Part shown: positions 58,231 to 64,000 of the stretch, in pieces
How positions within the stretch are numbered: the first letter of the stretch is position 1
How the letters are laid out: each line of letters opens with the position of its first letter
Assembly: GCA_017311185.1 (NCBI GenBank)
Contig: JAESUZ010004792.1
Location: forward strand, 1,922,001 to 1,986,000
Length of the DNA stretch: 64,000 nucleotides
Source: Proteles cristata cristata
Lineage: Eukaryota; Chordata; Mammalia; Carnivora; Hyaenidae
Direction of reading: 5' to 3'
The notes under the pieces: generated by a model
Told to the model about the DNA's origin: nothing
Database searches by the model: none
The model's input: only the letters and a program-made list of their open reading frames with translations
Made by a program: the position numbers and the translations under genes

Positions 58231-61200
58231 TTAGAAATTTGTCCATTTCTTCTAGGTTGTCCAGTTTGTTGGCATATAATTTTTCATAGTATTCCCTGAT
58301 AATTGCTTGTGTTTCTGAGGGACTGTCATAATAACAGCATTTTCATTCATGATTTTGTCAATTTGGGTGCTCTCTCTTTTCTTTTAGAGAAGCCTGGCTA
58401 GAAGTTTATCAATTTTGTTTATTTTTTCAAAAACCAACTCTTGGTTTCATTGATCTGTTCAACTGTTATTGTTGATTCTATATTGTTTATTTCTGCCCTG
58501 ATCTTTATTATTTCTCTTCTTCTACTCTGTTTGGGGTATCTTGCTGCTCTGCTTATTGTTCCTCTAGTTGTTCTGTTAGATTTCTTACTTGCACCTTTTC
58601 TAATTTCTTGAAATAAGCCTGAATTCCAATGTACTTTCCTCTTAGGACTGCCTTTGCTGCATCCCAAAGAGTTTGGATTGGTGTATTTTCATTTTCATTT
58701 GTTTCCATATATTTTTAAATTTCTTCCCTAATTGCATGATTAGTCCATTTGTTCTTTAGTAGGGTGTTCTTTAACCTCTGCATTTTTTCCAGAATTTTTC
58801 CTGTTGTTTATTTCAAGTTTCATAGCATTGTGATCTGAAAGTGTGCATGGTATGATCCCAATTCTTTTATATTTATTGAGGGCTGCTTTATGACCCAGTA
58901 TGTGCCCTTTTTTGGAGAATGTACCATGTGCACTTGAGATGAAAGTAAATTCTGTAACCTCAAGTAGTAGAATTCTAAATATATCTGTCAAATCCATCTG
59001 CTCCAATGTGTCATTCAGGTTCATTGTTTCTTTAGTGATTTTCTGTCTAGTTGATCTATCCATTGCTGTACATGGAGTATTAAAGTTCCCTGCTATTAGC
59101 ACATTCTTATCAATAAAATTGTTTCTGTCTGTGATTAATTGTTTTATGTATTTTGGTGCTTCAGAATTTGATGCCTAAACATTTATAATTGTTAGCTCTT
59201 CCCAATGGATAGATCCTGTAATTATTATATAATGCTCTTCATCCCTTGTTACCCCTTAACTTTAAAGTCCAGTTTGTCTGATATAACTATGGCTAATCCA
59301 ACTTTCTTTTGACTTCCAGTAGCATGATAGATATTTTTCCATCCCCTACTTTCAATCTGAAGGTGTCCTCAGGTCTAAATTGAGTCTTTTGTAGACAAAA
59401 GACAAATAGATGGATCTTGTTTTTTTTTTTTTTAATCCATCCTGCTACCCTATGTCTTTTCATTGGAGCATTTAGTCTACTTACATTCAGTGTTATTATT
59501 GAAAAATATGGGTTTAGAGTTATTGTGTTCTCTGTAAGATTCATGCTTGTAGTGGTGTGTCTGATACCTTTTGTTCCTTGCAACATTTCCTTCATAGAGT
59601 CCCCCTGAGGATTTCTTGTAGGACTGGTTTAGTGGTGATGAATTCCTTCAAGTTTTGTTTGTTTGGAAAACCTTTATCTCTCCTCTATTCTGAATGACAC
59701 ACTTGCTGGATAGAAGATTCTTGGCTGCATATTTTTTCTGTTCACCACATTGAAGATTTCCTGCCATTCCTTTATGGTCGGCCAAGTTTCAATACATAGG
59801 TCTGCAACTACTCTGATAGGTCGCCCTTTGTATGTTAAGACTCTTATCCCTAGCTGCTTTCAGAATTCTCTCTTTGTCCTTATACTTTGCCAGTTTCACT
59901 ATGATATGTCATGCAGATCGATTCAAGTTACATCGGAAGGGAGTTTTCTGTGCCTCTTGGATTTCAATATCTGTTTCCTTCCCCAGATTGGGGAAGTTCT
60001 TGGCTATAATTTGTTCAAGTACTTTTTCAGCCCCTTTCACTCTCTCTCCTTCTTCTGGAAATCCTATGTTCCATTTGATTGCATCACTCAGTTCTCGAAT
60101 TGTTCTTTCATGATCCTGGATCAATTTACCTCTTTTTTTCCTGGCTTCTTTTTCTATAATTGTGTCTTCTAATTCATCTATACTCCTCTATGCCTCTTCA
60201 ATCTGTGCAGTGACCACCTCTATTTCATTATGCACCTCATTTATAGCATTTTTAAATTCATCACAAGTGTTTTTAAGTTCCATAATCTTTGTTTCAATAG
60301 CGTCTCTGGTGTCTTCCAGGCATCCCAAAAGAGGGTGCAAAACATACTATCCTCTGAAGATTCGAGACTGTACTCTGGGTTCTACAGACAGAGGTCCAAA
60401 TCTGACTGGTAAGAATTATTAACCTCCGCAGGCTTTTTTTTGGTTTTATCAAGATCCCATCTGCAGGCTCCTGATATACTAGGGCCTAAAGTAGAGAACA
60501 TAGCACTGCTTTCTACCAAAATTTGTTAAACTTTTTAATTAATTTTAATTTTAGTTTCCCCTTTGCCTTTAAAAGAAGTAACTGGTAGCAGTTCATAGGA
60601 AACCCCCCAGACTCTTGTCAACCCTGGGAGTGACCCATACAAGAGCCCCCTTCAAAGGTAGATCTGAGAGTATTGGTAGGCAACTAACATGGAAAACTTT
60701 TGTTTATGGGCTTATAGTCTCTTCAGAATGGGAAGACAATCAAAGGATTAGTATAAGGTGAATACTCAAAGGAGGCTAGAGTAATAGGGGTCATGACAGT
60801 CGTACAGTCTTTGATTTTATGGACCTCTATGTCTTTAATTTTCATTATCCTTTTTCAGTGAATATTTCAATGAAGTTATTTTGGAATTTTGAAGCCTTTT
60901 GAAAGCTTCTGTTTGATTTGGTAACTCTTACATTGCACTTATTAAATGAATAATCATGTTTAATTGGAATATTCCCCATATGGTTATTGTAATTCTAGGT
61001 TTTCTTTGTAAGAGTTTGCCATTTTTGTGGATATCTACAGCTTCTAGAACCATAGGTCTTAGATATAAAATAAACAATGTGTCAGAAAATGGCACGTTTA
61101 ATTTTTGAAAACTTGAGAATCCCATTTCTTTAGCTAAGACTTGGATTTCTCAGAGCCAAATTGATACCTCAGAGAGTGTCTCACTGAGTTGGGGATTGTA

Positions 61201-61933
61201 TGGTATTTTTCAGTGTACTTTGTTACATGGAAATTTTCTTGAAGTCAAAGGATGACAGTGTCAATGTAACCCATGACCAACTTATCCCAACATGGGAGTC
61301 TTAGAGTCAGGTGGCCAGTGCTCTAACAGCTTTTAAGTGCTCAACCTCTGTCTGTAAATTTTGTAGCTTTGGCTTCCAAGATCCCCCATAACAGTAGATC
61401 TATTATCTCTTTACCTCATGTGCTCATTAACAAAAACCAACAGTAGTTGAGGAAACATAACTGTGGATACCAGCAATAATCAAAGAGATTAGACAAGAGA
61501 AGGCCTTGTATGCACCACCAGAGCTTCCCAAAGTAGTTGTTTAATTTTGGGTTCTTTTTTTTTCTAATTTACTATGCAGAAAAATTAGTTTACTAAAATA
61601 AAAAGATCTCCCAAATGGCCGTTGTTTTCCAAATTGTTTTTAGTTAGATTGTGTGATCTAGACCAAAAAAGTTATGAATGAGAGTTCTGGAGGAAACTGT
61701 AGTCTCATTAGGTTTGCTAAACTTCGTGAGAGTACAATGTTTCAGTCATTAAAAAAAAAACTTGCAATAAAACTAGGAGGGCTATCAGTTGAAGTAAGTG
61801 GAGATGTAAGTGAAATGCTTACCTCTGGTGACTTCCAATACTCTGTGGAGATGGAGAACTGAAAGGGCTTGGTCAGTACCAACACCTATGTCTGACATCC
61901 AGAGGAAAGTCTCCCTGGGTACTCTTTCAGATG

Positions 61934-61948
61934 CCACTTCTGACACCA
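61934..61948 (-). other. ERV primer-binding site, tRNA-Leu type
   Basis: Minus strand TGGTGTCAGAAGTGG follows the 5' LTR within a few bases. It is complementary to the 3' end of mammalian tRNA-Leu (…CCACTTCTGACA plus CCA) over 15 bases. The downstream bases (CATCTG) diverge. The position fixes the orientation and the 5' LTR end. Confidence 0.8.
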
Positions 61949-61960
61949 TAAATATCCAAA

Positions 61961-62132
61961 TTAAACACTACATATAGTATAAAATGAAGCAGAAAAAGTA
62001 ATGTATTGCAAGCCTTTGACCTGTAACCTAGGAAACTAAGTCAAAATTAAACTTTACATATAGTATAAAATGAAGCAGAAAAAGTAATCTATTGCAAACC
62101 TTTTGACCTGTAAGCTAGGAAGTTCAGAGCTA
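61961..62132. repeat. 86-bp tandem duplication in the 5' LTR
   Basis: The segment beginning ttaaacactacatatag (61961) recurs as ttaaactttacatatag (62047), both followed by tataaaatgaagcagaaa and a ttgacctgtaa block. The two units have diverged by several substitutions. The 3' LTR has only one unit. The unit spans the R/U5 side of the LTR next to the primer-binding site. Confidence 0.9.
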
Positions 62133-62414
62133 TGGGGGAAAGGAGTTCTGAGTTTCTCATAAACAACGGAGTTTTTATGTAGTAAATGCAGAAGTTATCT
62201 GCTTTCTTAACTAATTGGTTGCCTAGTGGTTTCGTTTCTTATTTGGATCAGGGTAGCGGAGTCAGGAGAACAATAAAGTCCAGAGACAGCATAAACAGAC
62301 TTGGCATTTGGGTATTGACTGGCCTCATCTGCTGATTTTAAGAAAAGCTGTGAATTCCTGCAAGGTTAGGTTAGTTTCCTTTAGGCACCTGCACTGACCT
62401 TTGTCATTTTGTCT

Positions 62415-62648
62415 TTTTTTTTTTTTTTAATATTTTTATTTATTTCTAGAGAGAGAGAGAGAGAGAGAGAGAGACAGTGTGAGCAGGGGAGAGTCAGAGA
62501 GAGAGGGAGTCACAGACTCTGAAACAGGCTCCAGGCTCTGAGCTGGCAGTCAGCACAGAGCCCGACGCGGGGCTTGAACCCACGAACCGCGAGATCATGA
62601 CCTAAGCGAAAGTCGGACGACCAACCAACTAAGCCACCCAGGCGCCCC
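62415..62648 (-). mobile_element. Felid SINE, young subtype, inside the ERV 5' LTR
   Basis: Poly-T, tttatttctagagagagaga, gagcaggggagagtc, aacccacgaaccgcgagatc, gacctaagcgaaagtcgg, ccacccaggcgcccc. The duplication gtcattttgtct is exact at 62403-62414 and 62649-62660. Confidence 0.96.
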
Positions 62649-62797
62649 GTCATTTTGTCTGTAACATAAGTGACTCCATTTTAGTTTGGTTATACAGAAC
62701 AAATTACTTTTTTATTGCTTTAGTGTCCAATCTCTAAAATGGGACATTTATAACACATACCTTAGAGAGTTTGTGAGAGGGTTAAAATTGGAGATCT

Positions 62798-62822
62798 ATT
62801 TATCTATCTATCTATTATCTAT
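62798..62822. repeat. (ATCT)n short microsatellite
   Basis: About five tctatcta units, slightly interrupted, followed by a TATA-rich stretch to 62880. Confidence 0.75.
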
Positions 62823-63053
62823 GATTATATTAAATATATATATGAATATCATCATAGATAGATATGTCAATATATAGGAAAAGTACTTACACAATGCTCT
62901 GCACATAAAATATTCATTAAATTATAAATATTATTCCTATGTCACAGACACTTGAGATAAGAAGAACTATGCTCCAACCCTGAAAGCCCATACTTTAATA
63001 CTTTTGTAAAAGATAGGATCTAGGCAGGGATGTCAGACTCTTTTCCTATTTCT

Positions 63054-63285
63054 ATTTTTTTTTTAATTTATTTTTTTAATGTTTTATTTATTTCTAGGGG
63101 AGAGAGAGAGACAGCGTGAGCAGGGGAGGGTCAGAGAGAGAGAGGGAGTCACAGACTGAAAGAGGCTCCAGGCTCTGAGCTGGCAGTCAGCACAGAGCCC
63201 GTCGCGGGGCTCGAACCCACGAACCGCGAGATCATGACCCAAGTGAAAGTCAGACGCTTAACCGACTAAGCCACCCAGGCGCCCC
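63054..63285 (-). mobile_element. Felid SINE, young subtype, 17-bp target duplication
   Basis: Poly-T, tttatttctaggggagag, aacccacgaaccgcgagatc, cccaagtgaaagtcag, ccacccaggcgcccc. The duplication actcttttcctatttct is exact at 63037-63053 and 63286-63302. Confidence 0.96.
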
Positions 63286-63302
63286 ACTCTTTTCCTATTT
63301 CT

Positions 63303-63914
63303 AATGTAAATGTAATAGACCACATTTAGTACCCTGGTATCCAAAATGCTAGCAAGATGTTCTTCTGAAAATGTAGCAGTTGTCCCAATGGCCTTGAGAA
63401 TTCGATTCTAGCTTCTCAAAAGAAACACTTGCTTTGGTTGATCCCATACTGGGGCTCAAATAACTATTTGGTCACAAGAGACCCAGGATCTTGAAAATAT
63501 CAAACCATCTTCCTGCTACTCTCAGAAGAATTTTGAATGGAGAATATCTGATCCTTTGATAATTGGAAGTTTGGTTTCAAACAATCAATAAAAAGTCATA
63601 AACTCAATCATTTCAGCAAATTAATTGGTGATACATAATTTAAAAACTAATGTTCAAGAGATAGTTTCCTTTTAACCTTGCAAGAATTTTGAGGCAATTA
63701 AACATCAATGGGAAAATTATATTTGTAAAATGAGACAGCAAACTGAATACATTTACATTTTATTAATTGAGAATGTTTCCTGAGGTTATCATGAAACTTG
63801 TGTATTAAGTGCAATAAACACAAACCACAAATGAGGCAGAGTAGGAAAGGCAGAGCCTGGTGAGCAGTGAGATAGGGAGTGTTCCTTTAGTGAGATTTTT
63901 GCCCCCCACCACTC
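63303..63914. other. Unassigned intergenic sequence
   Basis: Nothing recognised. Confidence 0.45.
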
Positions 63915-63984
63915 TACACACACAGACACACAGACACACACACACACAGACACACACACACACACACACACACACAGGCACACA
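63915..63984. repeat. (CA)n microsatellite with CAGA variants
   Basis: Roughly 30 CA units interspersed with cagaca variants near the right window edge. Confidence 0.92.
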
Positions 63985-64000
63985 CAGATGACCTTCTGTG

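Larger units (their letters stand above)
55720..60318 (-). mobile_element. LINE-1 (ORF1 part to 3' end) nested in the ERV
   Basis: Minus strand, 5' to 3': ORF1 coiled-coil/RRM part (59909-60124 and flanks, ..RELSDAIKWN..), ORF2 endonuclease (59293-59595 and 58740-59102), RT (57424-57966, with AFDKI and [14 protein letters not shown] at about 57410-57421), post-RT (56961-57350), C-terminal part (56146-56388) and 3' UTR with T tail at 55720. Frames are broken by stops and shifts. The endonuclease Glu motif (usual QET) reads QKT. Compared with the copy at 38.5 kb, about 530 bp between the post-RT and C-terminal parts is missing at 56881. A SINE splits the 3' part. Confidence 0.88.
53257..62696 (-). 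mobile_element. Class I-like endogenous retrovirus with nested insertions
   Basis: The provirus lies on the minus strand: 5' LTR (61949-62696), tRNA-Leu primer-binding site (61934-61948), internal region, polypurine tract (53679-53690) and 3' LTR (53257-53678). The plus-strand ends are tg (53257) and ca (62696), and gaac is duplicated outside both (53253-53256 and 62697-62700). A 4-bp duplication and Leu primer fit gammaretrovirus-like ERVs. Of 9.4 kb, about 4.6 kb is a later L1 (55720-60318) and three SINEs also sit inside. The remaining about 3.5 kb of viral internal sequence has no open gag, pol or env. One short integrase-like GPY motif is seen near 55378-55395. No coding capacity remains. 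Confidence 0.85.
61949..62696 (-). mobile_element. ERV 5' LTR with internal duplication and SINE
   Basis: It aligns with the 3' LTR over its length once a SINE (62415-62648 plus its 12-bp duplication) and an 86-bp tandem duplication are removed: 748 bp minus these leaves about 416 bp, close to 422. The TATA-like box is at plus 62172-62179. The polyadenylation signal corresponding to the 3' LTR aataaa has become aataga. The plus-strand right end is ca at 62695-62696. Confidence 0.82.

Noticed and set aside
60320..60420. Target duplication for the nested L1
   Set aside because: I compared the sequence right of 60318 with that left of 55720 and found no convincing direct repeat, so the exact ends of this L1 remain approximate.
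53700..61930. Intact retroviral genes in the provirus
   Set aside because: No frame outside the nested L1 exceeds about 75 codons and the one pol-like motif sits in a closed frame.

Overview
The window looks like non-coding nuclear DNA from a cat-family carnivore. The evidence is about twenty copies of a tRNA-derived carnivoran SINE whose head and body match the felid form (head GGCGCCTGGGTGGCTCAGT, a (GA)n/(CT)n body, an A-rich tail), several LINE-1 copies with a feliform-type 3' end, and older mammalian repeats (MIR, MaLR/ERVL, old L1). The sequence is AT-rich, and I see no intact protein-coding gene, exon, tRNA or rRNA gene. Family names come from recognising consensus features by eye, not from a database search.

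Layout. 1-2034 is the antisense 5' UTR of a carnivoran L1 that runs off the left edge. 2-10 kb holds L1 3' ends, two GT/GGGT-rich tandem arrays, a MIR and a SINE inserted into another MIR. 10-14 kb is a decayed antisense L1 broken by SINEs and an LTR-like insert. 14-24 kb is mostly unassigned, with an MLT1-type LTR at 18.1-18.5 kb. 24-28 kb is old L1 in sense orientation. 31.2-37.1 kb resembles a very old class III (ERVL-like) provirus remnant. It is followed by a solo LTR with a 6-bp target duplication (37143-37754). 38.5-40.8 kb is a 5'-truncated L1 whose target duplications lie outside about 281 bp of non-L1 sequence, so it appears to carry a 3' transduction. 45-48.7 kb is a patchwork of L1, an MLT1-type LTR and SINEs.

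The only recognisable host-gene sequence is at 49443-50972. It is an intronless, polyadenylated retrocopy of PSMC1 (26S proteasome ATPase Rpt2) flanked by a perfect 19-bp target duplication and broken by three single-base frameshifts.

From 53253 to 62700 lies one antisense endogenous retrovirus. Its structure can be read end to end: a 4-bp target duplication (gaac), TG...CA termini, two related LTRs, a primer-binding site matching tRNA-Leu, and a polypurine tract. It has been filled by a later 4.6-kb L1, which itself carries a SINE, and by two more SINEs. The nesting gives a relative order of events: provirus, then L1, then SINE.

I found no novel enzymatic or defence system. The strongest observations are the L1 3' transduction, the reconstructable nested provirus with an 86-bp duplication in its 5' LTR, the solo LTR, and a group of similar, probably young SINE insertions that may be polymorphic among cats.
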